Counted from the stretch's first letter, positions 16,633-26,807 are shown. The stretch is 64,000 nt of DNA from Alphaproteobacteria bacterium UBA3760 (GCA_002371155.1 DFGC01000005.1:62001-126000), one strand, 5' to 3'. Program-made: numbers and translations. The notes: a model not told the origin generated them from the letters alone.

Positions 16633-17709
16633 ATGGCAAAAAAAGAAAAAGATGCTGGGGTCGCGACATCAAAGAATCCTGCGTTGGAATCTGCGTTGGC
16701 ACAAATCCAAAAACAATTCGGTAAAGAGGCCATTATGAAAATGGGCGATGGGTCGCAACAAAATATCGAAGCGATATCGTCTGGTTCATTGGGGTTGGAT
16801 ATTGCGTTGGGTGTTGGTGGTTATCCGCGTGGCAGAATTGTTGAAATTTATGGCCCGGAAAGTTCGGGTAAAACAACACTGGCGTTGCATGCCGTGGCCG
16901 AGGCGCAAAAAAAGGGTGGCACATGCGCGTATATTGATGCGGAAAATGCGCTGGACCCCAGTTATGCAAAAAAATTGGGCTGTAATGTTTCGGAACTGAT
17001 TATTTCACAACCTGATTCCGGGGAACAGGCATTGGAAATCGCAGATACACTGATTAAATCGGGGGCGGTTGATGTCGTTGTGGTCGATTCGGTCGCGGCA
17101 TTGGTGCCCAAGGCTGAATTAGAGGGTAATATCGGCGATTCGTTCGTTGGAACAACGGCGCGTTTGATGTCGCAATCACTTAAAAAATTGGCTGGGTCGG
17201 TGTCGCGCAGTAATACATTGCTGATTTTCATAAATCAAATTCGTATGAAAATTGGTGTTATGTTCGGCAATCCGGAGACAACATCGGGTGGTAATGCGTT
17301 GAAATTTTACGCGTCTGTGCGTTTGGATATTCGCAGAACGGGCGCAATCAAAGATAAAGAAAATGTTATCGGAAACGAAACGCGCGTTAAAATTGTGAAA
17401 AATAAAGTCGCGCCACCTTTTCGGACGGTCGATTTCAAAATTATGTATGGCGAGGGTATTTCCCGTATATCTGAAATTCTGGATATGGGTGTAAAATACA
17501 ATATTATCGAAAAGGCTGGGTCGTTTTATTCGTATAATAATGAACGATTGGGGCAAGGCGAGGCCAATGCGCGTCAATGGCTGCGCGACCACCCAGATGT
17601 GCAACAAGAATTGCTGGATAAAATTATGTCGCGTGCGTCGGGTATTGCCGAAGAAATGACCACAGGCCCCAGCGACGAAGATGATGTTGTTGCGGGGGAT
17701 GATGAATAA
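16633..17709 (+). CDS. recA: Recombinase A
   Basis: 358 residues from ATG 16633, preceded by AGGGGA at 6-nt spacing; this start gives the usual N-terminus MAKKEKDAG. RecA forms filaments on single-stranded DNA and drives strand exchange. Visible: Walker [25 protein letters not shown] (Walker B), [19 protein letters not shown] (L2 loop) and an acidic C-terminal tail ([14 protein letters not shown]). After the stop, GGCGGCGC / GTGTCGCC can form a weak hairpin followed by TTTT, a possible terminator. With addB, ruvA, ruvC and rarA, the window holds much of the recombination set. Confidence 0.97.
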   Translation: MAKKEKDAGVATSKNPALESALAQIQKQFGKEAIMKMGDGSQQNIEAISSGSLGLDIALGVGGYPRGRIVEIYGPESSGKTTLALHAVAEAQKKGGTCAYIDAENALDPSYAKKLGCNVSELIISQPDSGEQALEIADTLIKSGAVDVVVVDSVAALVPKAELEGNIGDSFVGTTARLMSQSLKKLAGSVSRSNTLLIFINQIRMKIGVMFGNPETTSGGNALKFYASVRLDIRRTGAIKDKENVIGNETRVKIVKNKVAPPFRTVDFKIMYGEGISRISEILDMGVKYNIIEKAGSFYSYNNERLGQGEANARQWLRDHPDVQQELLDKIMSRASGIAEEMTTGPSDEDDVVAGDDE

Positions 17710-17767
17710 AAATTATATCGGGCGGCGCGAAAGTGTCGCCTGATTTTAACCGTAAAAGGGGGCGGAA

Positions 17768-18676
17768 ATGAATTTTGCAAGGTTTATCGCAACATCTAAA
17801 TTGATTTTGTTTGGGCATATTTTGAATTGGCATTTTTTTGACCGTGTTGCGCGTCGTCGTGTGCGGACGGATGCAACGGCGAAAATTGTATCGCAATATT
17901 TCAAACGGTATTTGCCGGCGGTCGCGTCTGTGCCGGAAACAGATGTTATTCATGATGATAAAAATGATAAAATTTGGACATTGTGGTTGCAGGGCGAAGA
18001 TAAAGCCCCCGCATTGGTTCGGGCATGTTTCCGCAGTGTGCGTCGCCATTGCAAACAAGAATTGGTTGTGTTGGATGCAAATACGGTTTTTGATTATATA
18101 TCGTTGCCAGATGAAATAGTCCAAAAATATAAAGATGGTAAAATTGGGCATGCGCATTTTGCAGATATTTGTCGTGTGGAATTGCTGTATCGGTATGGTG
18201 GATATTGGCTGGATTCGACCGGGTTTGTGACCGCACCAATTCCCGATTGGATAGAGGCCCAAGATTATTTTATGTATTTAACCGGCGATAATTATAATAT
18301 CGGGGGCAGTCCGTATAGTTTCTGTCAAAACTGTTTTATACGCGCGCGTCGTGGTGCGTTTTTGTTGGCGGCGTGGCGAGCCATGATTTTGGATTATTGG
18401 AAAAAAGAAAATCATACTTTTGATTATTTTATGCACCAATTATTATTCAAAACTTTGGTGGAAAATGACGCGCGTGCAAAAAAATATTTTGCAAAAATGC
18501 CTCATGTCGCCCAAGACCCAACACATGCGTTGTGGTGGACATATCAAAATCAACCGTTTAATCAAAAAATTTTTGATGATGTGACCAGTGGCGCGTTTTT
18601 CCAAAAAACAACATATCGTGGGTCGGATAATCCGGTGCCGGGGTCTTTTGCGGATGTGATGATAAATAAAATGTAG
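17768..18676 (+). CDS. Capsular polysaccharide synthesis-type glycosyltransferase (GT32-like)
   Basis: 302 residues. IWTLWLQGEDKAPALVRACF followed by HAHFADICRVELLYRYGGYWLDST is the typical GT32/Caps_synth arrangement, in which a sugar-nucleotide-binding region carries a DxD-like motif (here DST). First gene of a run of surface glycan genes; AAAGGGGGCGG precedes the ATG. The exact sugar cannot be deduced. It lies 9 bp before the next GT, in one operon with it. Confidence 0.75.
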   Translation: MNFARFIATSKLILFGHILNWHFFDRVARRRVRTDATAKIVSQYFKRYLPAVASVPETDVIHDDKNDKIWTLWLQGEDKAPALVRACFRSVRRHCKQELVVLDANTVFDYISLPDEIVQKYKDGKIGHAHFADICRVELLYRYGGYWLDSTGFVTAPIPDWIEAQDYFMYLTGDNYNIGGSPYSFCQNCFIRARRGAFLLAAWRAMILDYWKKENHTFDYFMHQLLFKTLVENDARAKKYFAKMPHVAQDPTHALWWTYQNQPFNQKIFDDVTSGAFFQKTTYRGSDNPVPGSFADVMINKM

Positions 18677-18685
18677 GAGATTTTT

Positions 18686-19711
18686 ATGCCAAATAAAAAA
18701 CCAAAGATTTCTATTATTATTCCAATTTATGGTGTTGAAAAATATTTGCGTCGGTGTTTGGATTCTGTAATCGCGCAAACATTTACTGATTGGCAGGCGG
18801 TTTTGGTTGATGATGGCAGTCCAGATAAATCTGGGGAAATTGCGGATGATTATGCGGCGCGCGATTCGCGTTTTGTTGTTGTGCATAAAGAAAATGGTGG
18901 ATTATCTGATGCGCGAAATGCGGGTATGCCATTTGCCACGGGTGAATATATTATGTATCTGGACAGTGATGATTTTATTCATCCGCAAACAATGGAAATT
19001 GCGTATTCGTTGGCGTGTCAGAATGATTCGGATATTGTGTCGTTCACGTACGATCGGTTTTATCGTCCACAATTGATGGTGTATCACAAATTGGGCTTTG
19101 ATACAGATAATGTTGTGCCACGGGGAATTAAAAAAAGATATGATATAAAAAAAATAAAATCTAAAACAATCAGTGATGTTTATGAATATGCCACCGACAG
19201 TGCGCATAACGCATTTCGCAAAAATCGTAAATGGTTGATTAAACATTGCCAGGTTTGGAAAAATATGTATCGGCGGTCGCTGATTGCGGATATTCCATTT
19301 ATCAAGGGAATTTTGTTCGAAGATTTTCCGTGGTGGTCGCGTGTTATGTTGCGAAATCCGCGTGTCACAATCGCGCCGTTGCCATTGTATTATTATATAC
19401 CGAATTTTGGTGGAATTGTTTTGTCTGCGAAACAGTTGCGTATTATGCAAAGTTTAATTGCGGGTATCAAAGATTCGTTTGTTTTATATAATGACCAGGC
19501 GTCTGCGCATCAAATGAAATTATGGTCGGAAAATTTTTTATGGTTTTTTATGAATTGGGCGTTTCGTAAAATTAAATATCTGAAAACAGATGAAGAATTG
19601 AAAATTGCAAAACAAGAATTTACGGATTTGTATGAATTGGGTGTGTTTCGGTCTGTGCCGAAAAATCGGCGTAAATTGGCAATGAAAATATTGGATTTTA
19701 TCGGGAAATAG
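18686..19711 (+). CDS. Glycosyltransferase family 2
   Basis: 341 residues. The GT-A fold starts at ISIIIPIYGVEKYLRRCLDS; donor-binding residues are seen in LVDDGSPDKS and YLDSDDF (DxD), with ENGGLSDARNAGM between them, the standard GT2 pattern. The C-terminal ~150 residues are basic and hydrophobic, probably membrane-associated. Translated from ATG 18686 behind AGGAG. Middle gene of a three-gene GT operon (17768-20837); expected to add one sugar to a surface polysaccharide. Confidence 0.88.
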   Translation: MPNKKPKISIIIPIYGVEKYLRRCLDSVIAQTFTDWQAVLVDDGSPDKSGEIADDYAARDSRFVVVHKENGGLSDARNAGMPFATGEYIMYLDSDDFIHPQTMEIAYSLACQNDSDIVSFTYDRFYRPQLMVYHKLGFDTDNVVPRGIKKRYDIKKIKSKTISDVYEYATDSAHNAFRKNRKWLIKHCQVWKNMYRRSLIADIPFIKGILFEDFPWWSRVMLRNPRVTIAPLPLYYYIPNFGGIVLSAKQLRIMQSLIAGIKDSFVLYNDQASAHQMKLWSENFLWFFMNWAFRKIKYLKTDEELKIAKQEFTDLYELGVFRSVPKNRRKLAMKILDFIGK

Positions 19712-19715
19712 TGGT

Positions 19716-20837
19716 ATGAAAAAAATTGCTTTTTGTTTGCGCGATATGCAGTTGGGCGGTGTGGAATCTGTATTGTGTCGAACATTGGAATATTTGTCGA
19801 ATGATAAAAATTTTGATATAACCGTTGTTTGTTTTGTTGATGTGTCGGAACCGGTGTATTGTGATTGGTTTCGTGCGCATCCAAATATAAAACGAATCGT
19901 TTTATATCCATCAAAAAATTTTGGAACAAAAATGCCGCGATTTTTTCTGTGGCGTGTTGTAAAACATTTTTGTCGTGATGTATATCGTTTCGTGCGGCGG
20001 TATTTCGTTGTGCATCATTTGGCAAGTTTTGATACGATTATTGATTGGCATGATTTTGGTTTTGCCAAAGAGTTCAAGAAAATAAAAAATGTTAAAAAAA
20101 TTGCGTGGTTTCACAGTTCGATTTCTGTGTTCCAAAAACGCAATTTTTCCCAGAATCTATGCGTATACGACAAAATTGTTGTTTTGACTGATGATTGTGT
20201 AAATTTTTTAAGAAAACAAAATCCGAATTATGCGGATAAATTTATTCGTGTTTATAATCCAATTGATGTTTTGCGTATTCGTGATATGGCAATTGGTGGG
20301 GCGATTGTTGATGGGGATTATTTTTGCTGTGTTTCACGAATGGCGTATGATAAAGATATAAAAACCGTGTTGGATGCGTTTGATTTGTTTTATAAAAATC
20401 ATAAAAATGTAAAAATGGTTTTTGTTGGTGGTGGTGATAAATTATCTGTGTTCCAAAAATATGCGAATAAATTAAAATCTGCACAAAATATATTATTTGT
20501 TGGGGCGCAGAAAAATCCGTATGTTTATATGGCGTATGCGGTGGCAAATGTTTTGTCCAGTTATGGTGAAGGATTGCCAACGGTTTTATTAGAGGCGCAG
20601 GTTTTGGGTGTGTTAAACATTTCGTCAAATTGCAAATGCGGGCCGCGTGAAATTTTGATGGACGGTACGGTGGGAATGTTGTTTCAACCGGGTGATGCGG
20701 TTGAATTGGCAAAATGCATGGCGGATGTGTATGATAAAAATGTTGATGTCGATACAATGCGTGATACAGCGACGCGTGGATTGGTGCGATTCGATTCGGA
20801 TATAATTATGAATCAAATTAAATCCCTGATTTCTTAA
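19716..20837 (+). CDS. Glycosyltransferase family 4 (GT-B)
   Basis: 373 residues with the GT-B two-domain layout: LRDMQLGGVESVLCRTLEYL at the N-terminus (acceptor domain) and YGEGLPTVLLEAQVLGV in the C-domain, the E-x7-E donor motif of GT4. It starts 4 bp after the preceding GT2 stop. Its 3' end overlaps the convergent gene by 20 bp. Likely a retaining transferase in cell-surface glycan assembly. Confidence 0.87.
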   Translation: MKKIAFCLRDMQLGGVESVLCRTLEYLSNDKNFDITVVCFVDVSEPVYCDWFRAHPNIKRIVLYPSKNFGTKMPRFFLWRVVKHFCRDVYRFVRRYFVVHHLASFDTIIDWHDFGFAKEFKKIKNVKKIAWFHSSISVFQKRNFSQNLCVYDKIVVLTDDCVNFLRKQNPNYADKFIRVYNPIDVLRIRDMAIGGAIVDGDYFCCVSRMAYDKDIKTVLDAFDLFYKNHKNVKMVFVGGGDKLSVFQKYANKLKSAQNILFVGAQKNPYVYMAYAVANVLSSYGEGLPTVLLEAQVLGVLNISSNCKCGPREILMDGTVGMLFQPGDAVELAKCMADVYDKNVDVDTMRDTATRGLVRFDSDIIMNQIKSLIS

Positions 20838-21654
20838 ATCGTGGTGGTATTTTGACAACGCGTTTTAATCCCAACATACCCGGTTTATCCAATGCGTAAA
20901 TTGGACGGAAAATTTGTTGCATATTGCGTGCAATGCGCAGCCATTTTTCGGTGTGCGGGACAGAATTGCTGACCGCATTTATTGTGCCATTGCCGCGTCG
21001 ACGCAGGTGGTTTAACCAATCGGCACCACGGGCGGCAGCTTTTGTTTCCAGCATTTTCAAATCGATTGCGCCAAAATGTAATAAATACAAATTTTTATCA
21101 ATGTGGAAATTTTTACCACGGATACTGTGGAAACCACTGCCCCAGGGATGCGTGGTTGTTTTTACAACCGGTTTTGTATATCGTGTGGATAACAATGCAA
21201 ATTCCCGTTGTTCCAAAAATGGTGCGTTTGTGTCCAGTTCCGATTCGCAATTTATGTTTTGTCCGATATCCAATCCCAATCCCGATAGTGATGTTTTTAT
21301 TTTTTTACCGGATAAATATTCGCGTAATGTTTTTTTTGTGTTTGGGTCAACGATTAAAAACTCATCCGAATCGCATCCGATAACAATGTCATATGTTTTT
21401 AATAATTCGTTTGCCAATTCTGATAATTTTCCAATGCGGTATTTATCGCCAGCGGTGCGCGACATGTTTTTATGTTCTAATTTTGTTATGTGTGCGTTGC
21501 CGGCATTTTTTGGGGTCGTTTGGTCGGTACCGTCCAAAATTATATATAAATTTTCAGTTCCAAATTGTTTGCCGTAATATGCAATCCAACGGTTCAGGAA
21601 AAATTCATCGTCGCGTGCCATGGTTATTGCTGCAATTTTTTTTGTTTTTTTCAT
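20818..21654 (-). CDS. Glycosyltransferase family 2-like protein
   Basis: 278 residues. It begins with a basic stretch and IAAITMARDDEFFLNRWIAYY, then IILDGTD and IVIGCDSDEFLIVD (DxD), the pattern of Glyco_tranf_2_4-type enzymes. HPWGSGFHSIRGK and LHFGAIDL in the C-terminal half fit the family's acceptor-side motifs. Its ATG overlaps the last codons of the upstream rgpF-like gene (21651-21654), so the two minus-strand genes are translationally coupled. It is convergent with the GT4 gene. Confidence 0.72.
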   Translation of the reverse strand: MKKTKKIAAITMARDDEFFLNRWIAYYGKQFGTENLYIILDGTDQTTPKNAGNAHITKLEHKNMSRTAGDKYRIGKLSELANELLKTYDIVIGCDSDEFLIVDPNTKKTLREYLSGKKIKTSLSGLGLDIGQNINCESELDTNAPFLEQREFALLSTRYTKPVVKTTTHPWGSGFHSIRGKNFHIDKNLYLLHFGAIDLKMLETKAAARGADWLNHLRRRGNGTINAVSNSVPHTEKWLRIARNMQQIFRPIYALDKPGMLGLKRVVKIPPRFKKSGI

Positions 21655-22502
21655 TGTTTTGTTCCCTGTATTTTTTTAATCGCATATTTAATTCCGCGGG
21701 TTATTTCACTGAATGGATTTGATGTCAAAAGCCATGATATGTATTTCGCGCTATACGCATGATTTGCAGCACATAGAACGATTTTTGCCGTCGCGTTATC
21801 ACAGTGTTTTAATACATAATTTAATTGGTATCCGATTGCGCCATTGTGTCGTGTAAATGACATCTTTTTGATAAATGGACATCCCATGCGGAATAATTTT
21901 TTGGGTTTGTTATAAACACTGCGTCCACGGCATACAAATGGGCAATACCATGTGCCGCCGTGTTCTTCCAATATATCGGTAAATTTATTTTCGTATAATA
22001 CCGTGATTAAATATTTGTGCGGTTGTTGTTTGACCGACATAATAAATTCATCAAACCAATCAGATAAAAATACAGATTTTCGCATGCCTATAAACCACGA
22101 TTGAATATGGCGATAATGTGTGTGGCGACTTTCCACCATGCCAAATGCGTCTGTGTTTTTTGATTCCATTTGTTCCAATATTGGTTTTAATTCGTGTAAT
22201 GGACCATATACCGAATCGTTTGCCATATAAACAAAATCGTATTCAGGTAATATTTTATGTTGTTTTGCATATTGGTATGCGCGTTTATATGAGCCAAAAT
22301 CATATTCGCCGTGGCGATGCCCCATGCGCGCGATTGTATAGTGATTTACCTTGTTCAATTCGGAATCTGTGCAATCAGAATCCATACATAAAATAACATC
22401 GCCCAATTTTGCCAATTCGCGAATATAAAATATCAATGCGTCATCCAATATGCCGTCGGCGGCATATCCAGCAAATAGAAAAAGTCGTTTAGTATTGGAC
22501 AT
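21651..22502 (-). CDS. Rhamnan synthesis protein F-like (RgpF) glycosyltransferase
   Basis: 283 residues. HRHGEYDFGSYKRAY and YDFVYMANDSVYGPL are the hallmark motifs of the RgpF family, which transfers or decorates rhamnose-type chains in surface polysaccharides. The short aromatic section RHNGAIGYQLNYVLKH is also typical. It is divergent from the GT61-like gene, with a short AT-rich gap (22503-22565). No dTDP-rhamnose synthesis genes are in the window, so rhamnose as substrate is not shown. Confidence 0.72.
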   Translation of the reverse strand: MSNTKRLFLFAGYAADGILDDALIFYIRELAKLGDVILCMDSDCTDSELNKVNHYTIARMGHRHGEYDFGSYKRAYQYAKQHKILPEYDFVYMANDSVYGPLHELKPILEQMESKNTDAFGMVESRHTHYRHIQSWFIGMRKSVFLSDWFDEFIMSVKQQPHKYLITVLYENKFTDILEEHGGTWYCPFVCRGRSVYNKPKKLFRMGCPFIKKMSFTRHNGAIGYQLNYVLKHCDNATAKIVLCAANHAYSAKYISWLLTSNPFSEITRGIKYAIKKIQGTKQ

Positions 22503-22565
22503 GTGTTTTATATATAATTATAATATACTATGTTTATAAAGCATTTGCAACTATAAGGATTTTTT

Positions 22566-23768
22566 ATGTGGTATAAAATGTTTGCAGATAAGGATTTTGA
22601 ACGGTATTTTGAAAAATCAATATCGCGTCAGTATATGCGTGATACATATGTTGAAAGTTATTCGCATGGGATTATCGTAAATGAACATCGGCATGGTTTT
22701 GGTGTGTTCGATGAAAATTTTCGATTCGTAAAATCGTCGCGTCAAATGCGTAAAAATAATGGTCAATTTGTGCCAAAATTTAATCATAAAAATATTCGCT
22801 ATATGGATGTGGACGCGGTGTTCGTGGGAAATGTGTTTCCACAATTTGGTCATTTTTTATTGGAACATATGAACAGGGCATATGTGGCATTGGATAAAAA
22901 ATATAAAAATGCTAAATTCGTTTTGGTAAATAACAAAGATGTTGAACCGGTGCCAAATTATATGTTTGAATTGCTGGAATTATTGGGTGTGGCGCGCGAA
23001 AATATTTTGATATTAAATGAAACGACTCAGTTTCGTCGCGTATATGTCCCGGTTCAGGGTTTTAATATACCGGTGTATTCGTCGGCGGCGTTTGGAAAAA
23101 CCTATGATGCGATTGCGGCGGCGGTAAAACAACCAAAACAGATTTATGAAAAAATTTATGTGTCGCGTATGGCAATGCAATCGCGTCGCACATTTGGCGA
23201 GGGCGTTGTTCAGAAAATATTTGAAAAAAATGGATATAAAATAATTTGTCCGGAAACTTTGCCATTGACCGAACAAATTGCGTTGGTAAAAAATGCGCGT
23301 GTGTTGGCGGGGTGTGCGGGAACTGCGTTGCATTTGGCTTTATTTATGGCACCGGGTGGTGTGGTTGTGCAAATTAAACGCAACGCCCGGGCAAAATGTA
23401 ATGCCGATATTCAGAATTTAATAAATGATACAAAACGATTGAATGGGATTTTTATATCGGGTTCGGTCGAAGAAAAACCAACAGACCATTGTTCATCTGT
23501 GCCACAAATTATTGGGGTAAATCGGCATATGCGTGATTTTTTTGATGCATATGGTTTTCGTTATGATGAAAAAGATTTGCGTCGGGACGCAGATGATTTC
23601 GCAGAATATAAACGTGAATTGGCGGAATATAATAAAAAATATGGTGGCGTTGGATTAAATGATATTAAACATTTTATTATTCATTGGTCATCATGTTTTG
23701 TGCCGGGGCGTGAAAGACGCGGAAATTTCCGTCGATGGTTGAAAAGAAAATTAAATTATGAAGGTTAA
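22566..23768 (+). CDS. GT61-like (DUF563) glycosyltransferase
   Basis: 400 residues. FVGNVFPQFGHFLLEHMNRAYV, IYVSRMAMQSRRTF and LAGCAGTALHLALFMAPG are the conserved blocks of the DUF563/GT61 family, which adds sugars such as xylose or GlcNAc in various glycans. Ribosome site AAGGA precedes ATG 22566. The C-terminus is strongly basic (RERRGNFRRWLKRKL), suitable for peripheral membrane binding. Last of the six glycan genes; a terminator separates it from typA. Confidence 0.75.
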   Translation: MWYKMFADKDFERYFEKSISRQYMRDTYVESYSHGIIVNEHRHGFGVFDENFRFVKSSRQMRKNNGQFVPKFNHKNIRYMDVDAVFVGNVFPQFGHFLLEHMNRAYVALDKKYKNAKFVLVNNKDVEPVPNYMFELLELLGVARENILILNETTQFRRVYVPVQGFNIPVYSSAAFGKTYDAIAAAVKQPKQIYEKIYVSRMAMQSRRTFGEGVVQKIFEKNGYKIICPETLPLTEQIALVKNARVLAGCAGTALHLALFMAPGGVVVQIKRNARAKCNADIQNLINDTKRLNGIFISGSVEEKPTDHCSSVPQIIGVNRHMRDFFDAYGFRYDEKDLRRDADDFAEYKRELAEYNKKYGGVGLNDIKHFIIHWSSCFVPGRERRGNFRRWLKRKLNYEG

Positions 23769-23773
23769 AAAAT

Positions 23774-23800
23774 ATGCCAGAATTTTCTGGCATGTTTTTT
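23774..23800 (+). terminator. Terminator of the GT61 gene
   Basis: ATGCCAGAA-tt-TTCTGGCAT stem followed by GTTTTTT, 6 bp after the stop. The word CTATACGCAT follows at 23803. Confidence 0.88.
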
Positions 23801-23828
23801 GTCTATACGCATGGTTTCTGCATATTTT

Positions 23829-25676
23829 TTAATCAACGCTTTCGGCGAAACGATATGCTTTTTTGCGTTTGCCACTGTCCAATTCTTTTTTGCGCAGGCG
23901 AATCGTGGCTGGGGTGACCTCGACCAATTCATCGTCTTGGATATACGACAGGGCTTCTTCTAATGATATTTTGCGCGGTGGTGCCAAGAATAATTTTTCA
24001 TCGGCCGTTACCGAACGAACATTGGTCAATTGTTTTCCGCGAACTGGGTTGACCTCGATATCATTTTCTTTGCTGTGTTCACCGACAATCATACCGGAAT
24101 AAACTTCCGTTTGGGGGCCGACAAACAAAACACCGCGTGGTTCCAAATTGTGCAGGGCGTATGTTGTTGTTTGGCCAGATTCCATAGATACCAAAACCCC
24201 GGGACGATATTGTGTGATTGGACCACGATATAAATCGTATTTATCAAACACGCGATTCATAATTCCGGTGCCACGTGTATCTGTGCGGAATTCAGATAAA
24301 TAACCAATCAGTCCACGCGATGGTGCAGAAAACACAATGCGCGTTTTGCCAATGCCGGATGGTTTCATTTCGGTAATGGTTGCCTTGCGCTTGGTCATTT
24401 TTTCAATAACAACGCCGCTGAATTCATCGTCCACATCGATAACGACTTCTTCGATTGGTTCTGTTTTTTCGCCGTTTTCATTTTGGTGCATGATAACACG
24501 CGGGCGGCTGACCGATAATTCGAATCCTTCGCGACGCATTGTTTCAATTAAAATCCCCAGTTGTAATTCGCCACGACCGGAAACCTCGAAAGCCTCGTTA
24601 TTTGCGCTTTGTGTGACTTTCAGTGCGATGTTTGTTTCGGCTTCGCGGAATAATCTTTCGCCAATCATACGGGATGTCAGTTTTTTACCAGATTTACCCG
24701 CCAATGGCGATGTATTCACAAAGAATGTCATGGTCAGGGTTGGTGGGTCAATTGGAATCGCCGGAATTGGTGTCGTGACAGACGGGTCACACAATGTGTC
24801 CGCAACGGTTGCCTTGCTGAACCCAGCCAACACGACAATGTCGCCCGCAGATGCCGCGTCGCGCGATATTTTTTGTATGCCGGCATGTTCAATGATTTTT
24901 GTGATTTTTGCAGTTTCAATCAGTTCGCCCGCCATATTGATTGCCTTGACGGTTTGACCGACGCGCACCGTTCCCGATTCGATTTTTCCGGTTAAAATGC
25001 GTCCGACATAGGGGTCGGCCTCTAATGTTGTTGCCAACATGGTAAATGGTGCGTCAATCGCGCAGCGCGTGCCGTTGCAATCAGGTGCCGGCACATGGTC
25101 AACAATCAATTGGAACAATGGTTTCAAATCTTTGTTGGGATTATTTATTTCACTTAAATCGCGTACCGCCCAACCATCGCGGCCAACCGCATACAGGTAT
25201 GGAAAATCCAGTTGCGCGTCCGTTGCGCCCAATTTATCGAACAAGTCAAATGTTTCGGTCAGGACTTCTTCGGGGCGGGCGTCGCTGCGGTCAATTTTGT
25301 TTATGCAAACAATCGGGCGTAATCCCAGTTTTAATGCCTTGGACAGCACAAATTTTGTTTGGGGCAGGGGGCCTTCGGCACTGTCAACCAATAAAACAAC
25401 GCCATCGACCATGGACAAAATGCGTTCAACTTCGCCCCCGAAATCGGCGTGGCCCGGGGTGTCAACAATGTTGATTTTGTATTCGCCCCATTGGATAGAT
25501 GTTGGCTTTGCAGAAATTGTGATTCCGCGTTCGCGTTCGATGTCGCCACTGTCCATGACGCGGTCTTCGACGCGTTCATTTTCGCGGAAAGTTCCCGCCT
25601 GTTTTAACATATTATCGACCAAGGTGGTTTTGCCATGGTCAACGTGTGCGATAATTGCGATGTTGCGAATTTTCAT
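23829..25676 (-). CDS. typA: Ribosome-associated translational GTPase TypA/BipA
   Basis: 615 residues, full length. P-loop AHVDHGKTTLVD (~residue 10), switch region ERERGITISAKPTS, DTPGHADFGGEVERIL and INKIDR make the G domain; domains II, III and V and the TypA-specific C-terminal domain follow, ending RKKAYRFAESVD. TypA acts on 50S ribosome maturation and stress or cold responses. Single gene with its own promoter, divergent from the two small basic-protein genes. Confidence 0.97.
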   Translation of the reverse strand: MKIRNIAIIAHVDHGKTTLVDNMLKQAGTFRENERVEDRVMDSGDIERERGITISAKPTSIQWGEYKINIVDTPGHADFGGEVERILSMVDGVVLLVDSAEGPLPQTKFVLSKALKLGLRPIVCINKIDRSDARPEEVLTETFDLFDKLGATDAQLDFPYLYAVGRDGWAVRDLSEINNPNKDLKPLFQLIVDHVPAPDCNGTRCAIDAPFTMLATTLEADPYVGRILTGKIESGTVRVGQTVKAINMAGELIETAKITKIIEHAGIQKISRDAASAGDIVVLAGFSKATVADTLCDPSVTTPIPAIPIDPPTLTMTFFVNTSPLAGKSGKKLTSRMIGERLFREAETNIALKVTQSANNEAFEVSGRGELQLGILIETMRREGFELSVSRPRVIMHQNENGEKTEPIEEVVIDVDDEFSGVVIEKMTKRKATITEMKPSGIGKTRIVFSAPSRGLIGYLSEFRTDTRGTGIMNRVFDKYDLYRGPITQYRPGVLVSMESGQTTTYALHNLEPRGVLFVGPQTEVYSGMIVGEHSKENDIEVNPVRGKQLTNVRSVTADEKLFLAPPRKISLEEALSYIQDDELVEVTPATIRLRKKELDSGKRKKAYRFAESVD

Positions 25677-25711
25677 ATGTTTATTCCTATTTTTTTGTAA
25701 TAAGTGTATAG

Positions 25712-25740
25712 ATTATACTATATTTTTGGATTTTCAACAA
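25712..25740 (-). promoter_or_regulatory. Promoter of typA
   Basis: On the minus strand: TTGTTG (25740-25735), 17-bp spacer, TATAAT (25717-25712). This gives a leader of ~28 nt containing AGGAA before the ATG at 25676. Confidence 0.65.
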
Positions 25741-25788
25741 ATTATATGTATTTTTTATATACTTTTTATATATTTGTGCAAAACAGTC

Positions 25789-25816
25789 TTGACAATAGTG
25801 AAATTTTGTCTATAAT
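25789..25816 (+). promoter_or_regulatory. Near-consensus sigma70 promoter
   Basis: TTGACA (25789-25794), 16-bp spacer, TATAAT (25811-25816): both hexamers match the consensus exactly, the best promoter in the window. It drives the two small basic proteins; AAAAAGGAAA gives the ribosome site. Confidence 0.85.
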
Positions 25817-25840
25817 ATAGATGTAAAAAGGAAAAACAAA

Positions 25841-26215
25841 ATGAAAAAAGAACCATTTGATTATAATTTTGATTCAGAATATGTTGATACCGTTGCAGAA
25901 TATACTTTGCGGTCATTGTATCGGCATGCGTTGGTCAGAACGGCTGTCTTGGGGCGTTCGTATGATGCGCGTAAAAATTTGTCGATTGTTCGTCAAATGG
26001 TAAAAAATCCAAATATGGTAAAAAATGTAGATTTTGGCAAGGTTTTTAATAAATTGTTTGGTGAAAATGTGGCTGGGTATTCGTCTTTATATTTGTATAA
26101 AAAATATTTGGGAGACCATAGAAATGAATTTTATAAACAAATTGACGCAAGTCATTTTGTGAAATCTGCGCCGATGATTGCACGCATTCGCGCACGCAGT
26201 TTAATTGGGCGATAA
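25841..26215 (+). CDS. Small basic protein of unknown function
   Basis: 124 residues, rich in Lys and Arg and in aromatic residues, predicted mostly helical, with no signal peptide or membrane segment. The C-terminus IARIRARSLIGR is markedly basic. I recognise no family. Its promoter is near-perfect, so it may be abundant. The gene after it, 17 bp downstream, codes for another basic aromatic-rich protein and shares the general style (short helices, Tyr and Lys), perhaps a related family. Nucleic-acid binding is possible but unproven. Confidence 0.6.
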   Translation: MKKEPFDYNFDSEYVDTVAEYTLRSLYRHALVRTAVLGRSYDARKNLSIVRQMVKNPNMVKNVDFGKVFNKLFGENVAGYSSLYLYKKYLGDHRNEFYKQIDASHFVKSAPMIARIRARSLIGR

Positions 26216-26232
26216 ATTAAAAGGAGAATGAT

Positions 26233-26790
26233 ATGAAACCAGATATGAAAATTGTTATAAAAAATGCTTTTGCAGATGCGTATGTGGTTGCAAAATTTAA
26301 TGCAAAGAAAAATTTTCAGAAAAATGTAAAAAATGGCAATAAATGGAATGTGGCGCGTGCGTTGGTTGCGTTAAATGATGTTGCGCAAAATCCGGATAAA
26401 TATTTTTCGCCGGAAAATACATATGGTGCATGGAAACAACGCGCCCGTGAATATGCAGCAAATCATCCAGAAACGGTAAAAGAATATAACGAAAAATATG
26501 TTTACGATCTTGCCATGGGATGTATTGTTAAACAACCGTATAGCATAGTTTTTGATAAAATATATCCTGTGATTCATGATTATTTTGGATATGGTGATGC
26601 CGATTATATGGGTTTTTGTGGCGCGGTTCAAAATTATTATTATCATAAGATTTTTAATACGAGACCATATGAACCGACGATATTTGATTTTGCGGAAAAA
26701 ATGTCAAAACGTGCCAAAATTGTTAAACAAAAAAATCCGGTAAAGCGTGCGGTTATGCATTGGTGGGCGGGTAATAAGAGACAATATTAA
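26233..26790 (+). CDS. Basic, aromatic-rich protein of unknown function
   Basis: 185 residues with AAGGAGAATG ribosome site, second gene of the strong-promoter operon. Tyrosine-rich central section (VIHDYFGYGDADYMGF, QNYYYHKIF) and a very basic C-terminus (KRAKIVKQKNPVKRAVMHWWAGNKRQY, quoted here only as a region at residues ~159-185). No signal peptide, no membrane segment, no domain I can name. It ends just before a strong terminator. The operon is a clean two-gene cassette between typA and serS. Confidence 0.6.
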   Translation: MKPDMKIVIKNAFADAYVVAKFNAKKNFQKNVKNGNKWNVARALVALNDVAQNPDKYFSPENTYGAWKQRAREYAANHPETVKEYNEKYVYDLAMGCIVKQPYSIVFDKIYPVIHDYFGYGDADYMGFCGAVQNYYYHKIFNTRPYEPTIFDFAEKMSKRAKIVKQKNPVKRAVMHWWAGNKRQY

Positions 26791-26807
26791 ATAATTTTAT
26801 GTGTGTA